Part shown: positions 9,611 through 22,700 of the stretch, in pieces
Layout of the letters: each line of letters opens with the position of its first letter
How positions within the stretch are numbered: position 1 is the stretch's first letter
From: Parasponia andersonii
Lineage: Eukaryota > Streptophyta > Magnoliopsida > Rosales > Cannabaceae
Direction: 5' to 3'
DNA: 64,000 nt
Assembly: GCA_002914805.1 (NCBI GenBank)
Contig: JXTB01000032.1
Location: 665,363 to 729,362 of the forward strand
Notes under the pieces: generated by a model
Database searches by the model: none
Told to the model about the DNA's origin: nothing
The model's input: only the letters and a program-made list of their open reading frames with translations
Translations under genes and position numbers: made by a program

Positions 9611-11924
9611 ATACGTTAGTATATTATTGATACCGAACATTATATGATATTATATGATATATTAGTCTATTATTGATTGATTATATTTACACTTCAGATG
9701 GAATCTCTATGAAATTTATTTATTAATTAGAATCATTTAATAACAAAGTTACACATTATTAATGTCTATAATATTGTTCGTATATATATATATGTATATA
9801 TATATATATCTTGCTAAATTTTTATTAAAAAAATTTTATGCTAAGTTAATTAGCCTAATTTTTATCTTGTGTTGTTTCTTGTGGCAAACTAGTATAAGAA
9901 AACAGAATATGCGAAAATTTAGAATGGGATTATGGAGTGAAAGGATTTTGGCAATTGTAAAATAAATATTTAATTAATACAAAATAAAATCTTTTAACAT
10001 ACTAATATTTGGAAGTATTTGCTAAATTTAGTATTTTGATATTGTAGCATGTTAAATTTAACATTTAGCACAAATGACAAAAAGCAATGCTAATGTCATC
10101 GCTATAGATAGATTTTATCACCACATACTAAAATCATTAATAGGATGTGGATCTAATTATAAACTTATCCATGAACGTATTAATATGTCATACTAAACAC
10201 CTTCGCTGCTTGGATAAAACTTGTTTTCCGTGGTTGTGTCCGAATTGTCCTATATAATGTATATATCTACAAATGTCAAGGGACAATTAAAGACTTGCGA
10301 ACATTACAAAAATACAAACATTATCACGATAATAACATCCAGTTCCATCTTATATAAATATATATATATATATATCATTACAAAAATACAATAAAAATAA
10401 TAATTTTAAAAAAGCAAAGAGGAGTGAAACGTTTTTTTTTTTTGTTAATCAAGTCTTCATTTTTACATTTTGTAATATTTTTCATTTTCGTGACAACGTT
10501 CAATTTTCACATACAAACTAATATTGTTAAAAGAATAATACTATCGGGTATTATACATTGAGTCGTTTTTTTGATTGAAAAATGGAAAGACAATTCAATT
10601 GTGAGCCTTGTGTGAAAGTCTATGCGAGACTCAACATATCATTATAATTACTCAATAAAAAATTGATAATTTACATGGTGTTAGGCACCTTAAGGTCTCA
10701 TTGAATTACTCTTGTTAAAAACTCAACTACAATTCTTTTCATATATGTACTGACGTTTTCATGCCTCAAATTTGACGTACATGCATACCAATTTGACAAA
10801 TTGCCCATTAGTATTATTTTAAAAAAAAATAGAACTTAACTAATTATCATTATTTTTACAGAAATAAAAATAAAAATAACTCACATGCGCAGAAAGTTAA
10901 ACTCCCAACTTGTGGTGAGTTTGTTAAGGATATCTGAAAATTACCAGTTGGTGGACTGAGAAGGACAAGTCCATGGTTCAAAACGACGACGGATTGTGGG
11001 AACTCAAGGACAGTCGGAAAGAATATTCAACTTTATTTGGTCGTCGTATCTTGTAGTTCTTTCAATTAAGAGCTCATTTCCAAGTTGGCATAATTCATGA
11101 CACCAATAAATAAAAGCTCAATCAAATAAGTTTGAATTTTGTGTGCTGCAGTTGAGTTGGTAAATTCACTTGGTATTTAATCCAATCACTTGGAATTTAA
11201 TCCAAGTACCTGTAATCAAATTCCACTTTCTTGTGTGTTGCAGCTTTATGTGTGGTAATCAAATTTCATGTGTAGCAGAGTTGTGCATATTTCTGGAGCA
11301 CTTATCAAAAGAACATCTTTAGTGCGAAACACCACAATTAAATAGAGATGTCGAATTTATTTATAAATTTTGTGATATGGATCGATCCTATACCTCTACT
11401 ACTAATAGTGTGTAGCGCTAAGCAATTAAATAATAACTTTGCTCTAAGGATAATGTATTACATTCAAAGCTGCTATAATCGAATGAAAATTTGATAATCT
11501 GACGGTTTAGAAGTAATAACTATCATAAGTTATACATTCGGAACTGTTTCAGAATTTTCCTCAAAACATTATTCAGGTGAGTGTGTTATGTGAACCGTAA
11601 ATCCTACTCGATTAGTACCATTTTAAAATTATTTTCCTTTATCTATTTTATATTTTCAGAAGCCATACTGTTCTCTTTTTTTTTTTCCCAACTATTGTCA
11701 AGGGTAATTAGAAAATAGGGAAAAGTATGTACCAAAATTTGAACATAGAGTTGCATGAAACCTCGATACATAAAAATTGTTTCTCTCCGGACCTGTTCAA
11801 TGGATAAGATTGCAGCCTAGCACACGTGATTTAAAACTCAATCAACCCGCCTATTTTACAATTAAGATGACATATGGTAAACAAATACATCAAAGACTGA
11901 CACATGGAATGTTTTACTCTACCT
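9611..11924. other. AT-rich intergenic DNA, no gene seen
   Basis: Beyond the LTR the composition drops sharply to AT-rich. It contains (TA)n near 9781-9809 and 10359-10375, short A and T runs, and no reading frame with recognisable protein motifs. The last part (about 11640-11924) probably includes the 3' UTR of the GLUTRBP gene. Confidence 0.6.
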
Positions 11925-14900
11925 CTATGATATCTGCTTCACTTCTTTCACCTTCTGAAAATCAGGGGCATTGAAATTCTTTTCCACCTCCCAAGCTAGT
12001 TGAGACATGCAATTGAATGTGGATTTTGCACCCTTCTCATCTGTCACTTCTGCGGGGAATGGAATGCGAACCTCGAATATGCCTTTTGAAGGAGACCAAA
12101 GACGCATGTCAAAGCCTAACCGGTCAACCCATATCAGCTTGGCTTCAGAAACCTGTCAAACAAAATGAGGATCCATGAGCAACTTATGATAAAGAAGGAT
12201 ACCTCTGGACGAAATTAGTCAAGACTAAGTGATGTACAAATCCGGGTATTCATAATAACAATCTGTGTGTTTTCAGTATCAAGTGTCCCAAACGAATTCT
12301 CGAAGAAATGTCAACAAGCATCCAACGTTTGTAACATATGAGCAAGAATCCATGATAGCCCAATTTGCTGCGTCCAAAAGTGCTTCATATTAAAAATTGT
12401 AACCAGGGGATAGTCGATACACATAAATGCCCGCTATGGCCATGTTCAGGAATGGTACTGGTATTTTCACTCAATCAAAAGATTTTAATGTACTTAATAG
12501 TTATTGGAGTGTATCTTGAATAAAAAGAGTCAACACAAACTGAGGTGAATAATGAAGTCATAAACACGAAATTCATGCTATACCTGAAAGTTCAAATCAA
12601 CATAAACGTTGCAAAAGCGATTAACATCTGCCACATGATTAACGTTAATCTCATTCACTAGCTTTTCTGCTAAGTCTCGAAGAGGATCAGGCTGTGCACT
12701 TCTATAATCTGAAGAGCTGACCCACTTGCCAACCTGCAGAAATGGTCTCAGATGTCAGATTGCTTTTGAGTCAGCCTCCAATGTGTCAAAAATACAAAAT
12801 GACTAGCACTACTTTGAGATGCCTCCATTTGCATGTGAAGTGTTGAAAATATGAGTTCTTATGCAAAAAACAAACTCTTGCAGTATCTCTATATCCATAA
12901 TATTTAAGGTTATATTGGAATTTAGTAAAACTTAGTTCTGGTATACTGAATCATGAAGTGAAACGACTTTTAGAGTTCATTAATTTTCTATAACTTATGT
13001 TCTAAATTTAAGAGGATGCAAATGAAACTCGGCAATCATAAAGATTATTAAAGAGGTATAACAATCCAAAGACAGAATACGAAACACCTCATATACCTCT
13101 TTGAAGTCTTCCATCTGAAGTATACGTTCCACAGAAACAACAAATAGGAGACTTTCATCAACTTCTTCACCAAACCTCTTCTTCCAGATTGAGATGAGTT
13201 TCTGGGAATATGGCATTGAACATCCACTAAGAGATCTTATAAAATCTATGTACAGGAACTGAGATACAAACATAGGTTTAGAAGCTTGGATATTGTGGTT
13301 GTAGAGAAACACACTCATTTTTCTTTGAAACAAAAATAAAGGACGTAGATTTTTTCTGGAACAAGAGTGCAGTTTCGAGCTTCCTTTGAATCCATAATGC
13401 CAAGGGATTTAAGAATGTTCCAATTTTTTTCACTATAATGTGGTATAAGTTCTCCTTCTAGTGTTCTTGTAGACGTAGGACAGAACAGAACTGTGGTTCT
13501 TCTCCTTTGTTCTTTACTATTCCTCTCTGTTAATAAATTAATTCATTTTCAATCTAAAAAACAGCGTATGTTATATGCAGTTACATGTAAACATATGCGT
13601 AATGTTTACGCATGCATATACATAATATTTCTCTAGGTGTAGATAAAATGTTGTAAGGTAGATACGTAATAACTAATATATATACATAGAAGACTGATTA
13701 TATATGTATATATGTATGTACAAATATGCATGTATAGTGTTGATAAAAGCAACGTACATAAATTTTGTGTCAGTATGCCAACACAGGACAAGCACTAAAA
13801 TGCCTTCTATATGCTTTCATGGACCAATAAGAACTTTAACCTGATGCTCAAACCTATCAGTCAAACTAGTCCATCTACATTTGTGCCCCTAGACATATAA
13901 TAGTAACCCTAGCAAACAAAAGTTACATATCAAATGTATGCAAGAAGTAGATATCAAGATCAGCTAATTTAGTTACTGGAACTCAAAGGCCAAACTAACC
14001 ACTAATAATAATTCAGAAATCCAACTCAAACTCTAAAAGAAAATCTTTGGTTCAATGGACCAATATAGAAGACAACGAAATGTAATCCAGGCATTTTTGG
14101 CTGGTTAAGAGGCCCAAATTATGTATCAACAAGAATAAAAGAAGTAGCAATGATTATTATAGGAATTTATGGGGGAAAAGGTTTGAGGAACCTACTTGGG
14201 GATGATAGGTACACATGGTATTATGTTTTGAAAGATTTGAGATCCTATCACAAGAAGGAAATAGTGGTGGGTCATTTTCCCATTTCGTGTTGGCTCTCTT
14301 CTATCAAACATGGTTCTAGATGTGCATTCAGAGGAGTATATGGATGGAATACTGGAATGCTTTTTGAAAGTTCGCTTACAGGAGGAGTTAAACGGGATCA
14401 AGGATCTTGGTCTATGGGAAGCTGGTTTAACGTTCTGTCCTCTGACATTTCTTCTATAAATCCATTCAATGCAGTGTAAGACTATAATAAACATCTTCCA
14501 AAGTCATTGATTCTTAGGGGTTGATAACATTCTGGTAAGAAGGGGTAAATTTACTTGCTCAAATAACAAAGAGCAACCATCCTAATCTGGTCTAAGAAGA
14601 GGACTTCGACTTGGGAATAACGCGTAAGACTGAACACAGAAAGCACAATAAAAAACCTGATGTAGATTATTCGGAGCTCAATAGTATTTCAGTAAAGGAC
14701 AAAGATCCAGGTGCAAACAAGTAACAGCTAGTAACTACATTGATCTCCAAAGTAAAGGAGCCATAAATGTGAGAGACTAAGACCTATGAGTCTAGAAGAT
14801 GTATCTTCCGCTAACAAAAGCTCTAGGTAAGGGTCAATAATGGCTGCTTTCAAAATTTTCAATTGTGCTATTGGGGTTAAGACAGATTTTTTTGTTTTGT

Positions 14901-16542
14901 ATTGTGGTTTTTTGTTTTTTTTTTTGAAGGAAAGGTTAAGACAGACTTGAATTCTCTTTGATATATAAAAGTAGCATCACCAATAAAGTTGAGTTGAATT
15001 ACACTAAATTGGTTGCGGTTTGACAAACAATTAAACACCATTTATTAGTTAAAAGTTTCAAAACAGTGCTCATCCCCAGGTGCAGTCCATCGTCATTCCA
15101 CAAACCTATGCATCTCTTGTTTTCAAAACACAAAATATACTCTTAACTGAAATCCAAATCCTTCATCTTGTTCTACATATCCATTGGCAACAGAATACTT
15201 AACAAACTAAGACATTCTTAGCAACACTGTTTAAAGTACAACATTAACAAGTTACCAAAAAGACATATAATCAGGGACAAAAATGGAGTACCTTCATAGC
15301 CTTTCCATCTTCTGGTTTGTTAATGTTACCTAGAATTGTGCACTGTGGAGTCCGCAACCCGCATTGTTCCAACTGTAACCAAGAAATTCACCAATTACAC
15401 CTAAAATGTCCACATCCCAGTCAACCATCCACTGAGAAAAACAATAGTCCTCAAATCCTCGAACACAAAACGCACACAGAGAGACAAGCCAATAAAGCAT
15501 ATCTGAAAAACAGAAAAAAAATGGATGGTAGTAACTTCTTTGAGAGTACCTTAACCTCCACGAGTAGAAATTCAAGGAAACTAAACCTCCAATTGGACAA
15601 GAATGCCAGAACAATTCCATCACTATATTCCTTTCTTTCTCCAATCTTTATAAGGATGCATAATAATTAAAATTTATCTCCTAAAAATTAGCAAACCCAC
15701 TTAAGAAATCTAATCCCTGTCCACTTCTAGTGTCCCACAAAATCTTTTTAATCAATGTACACAAAAGACAGTAATAAAATGAACAAGTTACATGATGTGA
15801 CATGAATACATTAACTGGACATTGACACTAAAATTGAACAAATAATTTGAATTCACACAGCATACTACTCATGTCAAACAATTTAGCAAAACAATTCGGA
15901 TAGAAATCACATTGACTTCTACAAATACCTTCTCCTTAAACCAAAAACGACATAAATACATTGATTGGACACTAGGACAAAAATTGGACAACTGCTTTGA
16001 ATTTACACACCAACATACTACTCTCTTGCCAAACAATTCGCAAAATATTTAGATATAAATACCATTGATTCCTACAAATACCACACTTCTTCAACTATAA
16101 AAAAGAAACATATGTACATATATTGTGAATGTATGTTACAAATCCTTGAGGGAAGCACCTGAACATGGAGGCTAGACCTGCTGTCAATAGACAAATGTGT
16201 ATCAGAGCTATTCAAACACAGAACAGGAGTTCCTTCAGGGTCAACGGCAAAGCGAACGCCAATACCCAAAGGCCAACCCTCTCGGGTCAATGTCGAAAGG
16301 GTCCCAACAGAACCCAACTCCATAATTGTCCTTGAAAGCTCAGCCGGAAATGGCTTATTGCTCTTCAGTTCCAAATGGATCGGCTCCGAAACCGTTGAAA
16401 TCGAGCATTTGACAGTTCTGAAACGAATCTTTCGAAATGGGGGGTTCGGTTTTGGGATATTGAGCTTGAATTTGGAAACGGGGATCGAAGAAGGGAGTGA
16501 GAGAGCGGAGTGGGAAGAAGGAGATTGGGTTTGGAGAAGCAT
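11925..16542 (-). CDS. GLUTRBP: Glutamyl-tRNA reductase-binding protein, chloroplastic (PGR7)
   Basis: Five exons, all joined in phase 0 with GT-AG borders: 16159-16542, 15292-15372, 13097-13201, 12584-12733 and 11925-12152. They total 948 nt, or 315 residues. The first ~45 residues are Ser/Pro-rich with few acids, like a chloroplast transit peptide. Next comes a split-barrel (PNPOx/FMN-binding-like) domain with IMELGSVGTLSTL, LEQCGLRTPQCTILG, WKKRFGEEVDES and ILQMEDFKE. The C-terminal domain, with NRFCNVYVDLNF, IWVDRLGFDMRLWSP, VRIPFPAEVTDEKGAKSTF and MSQLAWEVEK, resembles DUF2470. In Arabidopsis the family tethers glutamyl-tRNA reductase to the thylakoid for the heme branch of tetrapyrrole synthesis, and the same gene was found as PGR7. 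Intron 2 is about 2.1 kb. A (GA)n tract lies upstream. Confidence 0.9.
13202..15291 (-). other. Large intron 2 of GLUTRBP
   Basis: About 2.1 kb separates exons 2 and 3, whereas the other introns are under 0.8 kb. It holds a plus-strand open frame at 14150-14479 (109 codons) that I do not recognise, and runs of ATATGTATGTATAT words near 13600-13735. The protein joins smoothly across the gap (PEDGKAMK to KLISIWKK), so no exon seems to be missing. Confidence 0.6.
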
Positions 16543-16616
16543 TTCAAGAATACCCGGTTGAGTTTTTGGTTTATATTTCGAAGAATTGGGTAGAATAATC
16601 TAAATGGATTGAGGGT

Positions 16617-16652
<36 letters not shown>

Positions 16653-16805
16653 TAATGGGAACAGTGACAGATTGTGCGAGGAGGGGTTGAGGCTGGAGAC
16701 GATGATGATGAAGATGATGATGATGATAACAGGTTGCAACGGAGTTGAAGAGTTTTGTTTTGTTTTTTACTTTGAAATTTTATAAAGAAGCCAAGAAGAT
16801 TGGAA

Positions 16806-16846
<41 letters not shown>

Positions 16847-18170
16847 TAATGTGATTACCTCGAATCGGAAAATCTTTGATATACTCGTCTCATCCAAATT
16901 CCAAAGAAAAGACGAGACAAAATTTTTGATTAACTTAATCCAAATGAAAGAGGAACTTATAAAACGAAATTCATGCCTGCTTACAAATCAGTCGGTAAAA
17001 AAGCTCAATTAGTATACTCGATCACAAATATTGATTAAGAAGCTTCATAAAGAAAATTATAAAGAAATTTAAAAACTCCATAATAAAACGGCGCGTCCCT
17101 AGTAAGACTCATCATCAAAATATAGCCGCCTGATATTAGCCGTTGGATGAGTGTAAGTGTATGTTAAGAAAACGCGTAACACATGATTGTGACTCAATTT
17201 TATAATGGCACTTCCTTACTCCATCCGGTCAATGGCCCCGCTCTCTGTCTTTTTTTTTGTCTCACTCTTTCTCTAAACATCTCTTGCTCAGTTCGAACTC
17301 CCTCTCTGTCTCCCTCAGCACCGTGGCCCAACATCAAGTGCTTCTCTCCTCTCTCCTTGTTTTCTCTTCTCTCTCTTTTATATGCCCTGATGTACATATA
17401 AGATTCGAAATTTTTGAGTTGCTCTTTTGTAATTTAAGGGTTATTATTAAGTCTTTATAAGCTAACATAATGGTTGTTAGTACATACTCTACTATCTCTC
17501 AATATGCTCTCTCCGTGTTTGTTGAATAATCTAGCTGAAAATTTTCACGTTTTTGTAGTTGTGTTCTGTGTCATTATGAAATAACAAGGAGTGGAGATGA
17601 ATTTTTTCACTTCGCTGTGGACTACTGAGGTTCATTGGAATTAAAACTCTTACTGTTCTTCCTTTGAGATTTTAAAATGGTCATAGGGACCTCTTTGTGC
17701 TTAACTGCATCATTATCTTTCACAATCATGATATACACATGGGCATTTGAATTAGCCGTGGTTATTGGTACAGGGTTCATTTTTTTTTTTTCTTTTTTGG
17801 TTTTTCCTTGTATCAAGGTTCCATTTCAACATTTTTTTTTTAATAGCAAAATTCAGTTATTTACGTGGTGCAAGTATGGTGAAATCTAAATTTCTCTTCT
17901 GCATTTTTTTTTTTTAATAACGAAAAAAAAGGGAGGAGGGGGCGATCATGGCTTATCCTCTTTGGACGTGACTATAGGAACTCCAGTTCCGTTCAAGAAT
18001 GTTTCTAGATATTTTGTCGACAAGTCACCACCACTAAACGGAATAGTAAATCACCTGAACTTCATTCAAACGGTTAGCAAAAATAGCACCTCTAGAGGTA
18101 GAAGATGAGGCACTAGACTGACAAGTAATTACTCTCACATTTAAGACTCTTGAAAGAGCCGTCAAGATTC
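16543..18170. other. Upstream region of GLUTRBP and intergenic DNA
   Basis: It contains the likely 5' UTR and promoter of GLUTRBP (16543 to roughly 16800). A pyrimidine-rich stretch with CTCTCTCTGTCT and CTCTCTCCTTG words lies at 17235-17380. No coding frame with known motifs was found; small plus-strand frames at 17183-17460 and 17677-17889 look like low-complexity hydrophobic artefacts. Confidence 0.5.
16619..16840. repeat. Microsatellites (GA)n, (GAT)n and (TA)n upstream of GLUTRBP
   Basis: (GA)n at 16619-16649, (GAT)n with one interruption at 16700-16727 and (TA)n at 16812-16840. On the gene's strand these read (TC)n and (ATC)n about 75-185 bp before the start codon, probably in the 5' UTR or core promoter. 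Confidence 0.85.
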
Positions 18171-18508
18171 AAACCTGTGACCTCTAACCTCCAGGATAAT
18201 TGCATTGCTGTTATGCCACCTATTCGGTGGTCTCTTCTGCAAGTTGTGAAGGTGTTTTAAATGCTTATGCATATAAAAATTAAAACCTGTGATCTCTAAC
18301 CTCCAGAATAATTGCATTGCTGTTATGCCACCTATTCGGTGGTCTCTTCTGCAGGTTGTGAAGGTGTTTTAAATGCTTATGTATATAAAAATTAAAACCT
18401 GTGATCTCTAACCTCCAGGATAATTGCATTGCTGTTATGCCACCTATTCGGTGGTCTCTTCTGCAAGTTATGAAGGTGTTTTAAATGCTTATGCATATAA
18501 AAATTAAT
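18171..18508. repeat. Three tandem copies of a 112-bp unit
   Basis: AAACCTGTGA(C/T)CTCTAACC recurs at 18171, 18283 and 18395, a 112-bp step. Each copy contains GCCACCTATTCGGTGG, an arm-loop-arm hairpin (CCACC/GGTGG), and ends ATGCTTATGCATATAAAAATTA. Copies are nearly identical, so the expansion is recent. The text just before the first copy (GTCAAGATTC) hints that an older dispersed repeat supplied the unit. Confidence 0.92.
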
Positions 18509-19291
18509 ACGTTCTCAATCAGGTGCTATCTTTATTTATGCACCTTCATTAACTTTCGTAATTATGGGAGAAACATGTTCTTATACCATATTCCAATTTC
18601 AAGCATAACCGATGTGGCAGACTAACATTAGTTTTTACACCCTTCTCTAAGGCATCATCTGATGGCCACCAGAAATTTGTCTTTGATGGTTGGATAATCA
18701 CATTTTTATGTATAATGACCTAAAAAAAATACACACACGAATAAATTTTTGACTCATTATAAATTTGTGGAAATTTGTGGAGTTTTAGCCACTAATTTGT
18801 TAGTCACTTAATTAGTGTGTGATGCTTTCCACACATAACCTATAGCATTACTCTTATCGAATTCACAATAACTAGTAGTAGCTCGGCTAACTTTGTTTTC
18901 AGGGTTATATTCATTGTTCCCTTTTCTAATAGTTTTTGAAAATGGAAAAAAAATCTCACCTTAGCCCTTCTAGGTGGTTTGTTCTTGTTATACATCAAAA
19001 AGTGCCTCAAGTATGTTGCAAAAACATACCATGAGGAAAATATAGAGCCAAATTTTCATGTGTGCATTCTTTATGAGTCTAAACTAGAAACTTTTATTGT
19101 CCATATGCAAAGAAAAGGATTGATATCCTGAAGCATCTTTCTGTCATAAATGTGACACCACCTGTATGTATTCTGGCACAAAACGACATGAAAAAGGAAC
19201 ATTATCCAATCATAGCCTTCAATTTCAGTCTAGCTCTTCAAGCATAGTAGTATCAATATCTCACCTTCATAAGCATCAAAACCAAAAACTT
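18509..19291. other. Intergenic DNA, no gene seen
   Basis: AT-rich with no coding frame or repeat that I can support. The last ~100 bases are A/C/T-rich like a plant 5' leader and precede the small open frame at 19292. Confidence 0.45.
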
Positions 19292-19426
19292 ATGATGCTT
19301 TTTTCTCCTCCTAAGATGAAGAAGAGCTTGAAACCTTCATCTCCCACATTTCTTTTTTTTTTTTTTTTACTCTGTCTCATTCTTAGCAGTACTAAGCCAA
19401 TGCAAGGTCTTATCAATGAACGTTGA
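19292..19426 (+). CDS. Possible small secreted-peptide precursor (44 aa)
   Basis: The frame MMLFSPPKMKKSLKPS... has a basic N-terminus, then a hydrophobic stretch (FLFFFFLLCLILSS) with a plausible cleavage site before TKPMQG, and stops after LINER. This is signal-peptide-like. Either the peptide is very short, or this is exon 1 (an AAG|GT donor exists near 19408), or the hydrophobic run comes from a poly(T) tract (19350-19369). No known peptide family motif is seen, so this is weakly supported. Confidence 0.25.
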   Translation: MMLFSPPKMKKSLKPSSPTFLFFFFLLCLILSSTKPMQGLINER

Positions 19427-19747
19427 TCTAATCCAAAAAACATGCAAGCACACCATCCTAATTTATATGAAAAAGCAAAAGTTAAAAGAGGGTGACATAT
19501 ATACGAACAACAATTCTATTGTCGTTGAATGAAAGAATATAGTCACATAGAACTTTAAATGATAAGTAGAAAATGTTTGGCCCTAGTAACCTAGAAAAAA
19601 GTTGGCCAAGGCTATTATGTTGTAATAGGTGTTTTTGAGATTTCAAGAAATTCTCATTTATACAATCCGGTTTGGACGTACTTACAATGGTGAATCGGTA
19701 GTTTTGGATTAGATTTAAGAGATGTTTCTTTTGTATATTATACGTCA
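19427..19747. other. Intergenic DNA before the inverted repeat
   Basis: No coding frame or repeat was recognised; an 88-codon minus-strand frame here shows no family motifs. Confidence 0.4.
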
Positions 19748-22700
19748 AGAGATTTTAGACATTTCTCCTTTTCTTGAATCTATATAGGTTGGGATAGTTT
19801 GATGTATGCTTCCTTTTTCCTTTGCCTCCTTGATCTCTTTCTTTCCTTTGTACTTTTTTTCCCTTTTGTCATTATTGAAAGACATGCTTTATTTTCCTTA
19901 CCTATAAACTGCATATACTTGGTTGTGATGGTGTAATATGCTCATGGATCTTGCTTATATAAATCTCTAGGGTATGTTATCATAATCACATTTAAAGTAT
20001 AGCTTTTAGTAGTAGAAAATTGTAAGGAAGACACTGGGACGTAAGAGCACATTGTAGAGACATTACATCGGTTAGAAGCACGATTCAGTGAAATGACAGA
20101 ATAGATCAGGAATGTCAAGACTGAATTATAAGAGTTGAAAGAGGAGAATCAAAGGAAAGATAAGGATAGGAAAAGTTTTCAGAAAACAGTAATAGAAATT
20201 TTAGTTGATAGTGAAGGGTAGGGTTGAAAGGAAAAAGAAGGCTGCATTGGTTAAGAAGGTTGCATATGGGAGATCACGTGGTAGAAAGCAAGAGTTCAAG
20301 TTGTCTGAAATGGAGTCCCTGTTTTGAACCAAAAACCCCAGTTTCTAGTGTGATTCGGGTAAGTCAATCAAGTGTTTTATTTTGTTGCGTTAGTTGCAGT
20401 TAAGAAATTTATATAAGTTTCTAACAAATGATATGCAAGATGGTACATTGGCTTCATCGAAGAAGGTCATCATCAATAGTACATCAAAACATTTGGACCT
20501 TTAATAGGAACTTCAAGCTACATTGACTATACCGATGATCATCCTGAGTGGTATGTCATGCAACTGTAAAAGCAAAATTGGATATATTAATTGGTGAGAT
20601 TAGCAAATTTTGATTTGAAAATTTGTGTTTGTTTGTGAAATAAGGCCTGGAGGAATATTGGTTGTTTCGAAAAATGTCATCGATGGGAGAGAAGAACCTA
20701 AAAAGAAAAAGGTGACGCCGAGAAGATCTATCTACAATTTTGGTCCTTATAATCGGTTAATTGAGCCTGTAGAGGATTTTTAAGATATGACTTTACTGGA
20801 ATTCATCTTTGAACACTTTGATGACGAGGAAATGAGACGTGTTTTTGGACTGAAGCGTTAACGATAATTATAGAAAATCTGTTCTTTGGTCGCAGTATAT
20901 TCTTGATGATATTTTCTTTTATTTCATCATTTAAAAAAAAAAAGTTTCAGTTAGGATTGAGGTGTATAGCTTATAAGTCGAACTAATTCAGTTAAAATTT
21001 TTAGAAAAGCTATAGTCGGGACAAAATTGAATGAGATAAGCAGGAGAGAAATGGGTTGTTTACGACAAAAGACACATGTGGACGGTGAGATGTTAAGTTA
21101 ATTATGTTTGTGATTGTTTATATAACTCTAAAAATGATGGAAAAATAGTGAAGTTGCTTGAATAGTTGAGTAAATTTTAATTTTATTAACATGTACATGT
21201 ATATACTAAATGTCGAAACTGATTAACTAAGGATGAATGGGAAGTCTACAAAAGTAGAGGACACAACAGGTATTTGACAATTTAAGTACATGGAATGTGT
21301 TGTAAACAATTATTTTTGTATTCACGTTTGTTCGTGAGTAAGCTAGATGGAAATTTAAGACATGATTGCTTTTGTTGATCGGATGTTGATACGTAGTCAG
21401 ACGCAATTAGCTCTCATCGATCGCAATTAGCCCTCGGAGAAGTGCTGAAAAATGGCACAGAGTTGTTGAATACTTTATGGGTCAACTTGGTGACTATGAG
21501 AAGATAGGTATCTCAGTGGGGTATGTTTTTGGACTGAAGAGTTAGTGACTTTGATCCATAAAGTATTCAACAACTTTGTGCCTTCTCATAAATTCTTTAG
21601 CACCTCTCTGAGGGCCAATTATGTTCGACTACGTATCAACATCTGATCAACAAGAACAATTATGTCTTAAATTTATATTTAACTTACTCACGAATAAATG
21701 TAAATACAAAAATAATTATTTACAACCCGTTATACCTGTTATGTCCTCTACTTTTGTAGACTTCTCGTTCATCCCTAGTTAAACAGCTTTACTTTTGTAT
21801 ACTTCCCGTTCATCCCTAGTTAAATAGCTTTGGCATTTAGGATCTGCAAGTGCATGTCAATAAAATTAAAATTTACTCAACTATTCAAGCAACTTCACTA
21901 TTTTTCCATCATTTTTAGAGTTATATAAACAATCACAAACATAATTAACTTAACATCTCACCGTCCACATGTGTCTTTTGTCGTAAACAACCCATTTCTC
22001 TCCTGCTTATCTCATTCAATTTTGTCCCGACTATAGCTTTTCTAAAAATTTTAACTGAATTAGTTCGACTTATAAGCTATACACCTCAATCCTAACTGAA
22101 ACTTTTTTTTTTTAAATGATGAAATAAAAGAAAATATCATCAAGAATATACTGCGACCAAAGAACAGATTTTCTATAATTATCGTTAACTCTTCAGTCCA
22201 AAAACATACCCCATTTCCTCATCATCAAAGTGATCAAAGATCAATTCCAGTAAAGTCATATCTTGAAAATCCTCTACCGGCTCAGTTAACTGATTACAAG
22301 AACCAAAATTGTAGATAGATCTTCTCGACACCATCTTTTTCTTTTTAGGTTCTTCTCTTCCATTGATGACGTTTTTCGAAACAACCGATATTCCTCTAAG
22401 TCCTATTTCACAAACAAACATAAATTATCATAACAAAACGAAACATTTGATTAACTTACCCGAATCACACTAGAAATCGGGGGTTTGGTTCAAAATAGGG
22501 ACTCCATACGTGAGACAACTTGGACTCCTGCTTTCTACCACATGATCTCCCATATGCAGCCTTCTCTTTCAATTCAATCCCAACCTTCCTCATTCACTCT
22601 ATCGTTTCATTGAATCGTGTTTCTAACCAACACAATGTCTCTACAATGTGTCCATACGTAATCATTGTCTTCCTCACAATTTTCTATTGCATAAAACTAT

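Noticed and set aside
14150..14479. 109-codon plus-strand frame inside GLUTRBP intron 2
   Set aside because: No domain or motif recognised and it is antisense to an intron; it could be an old retroelement scrap, but there is not enough to call it.
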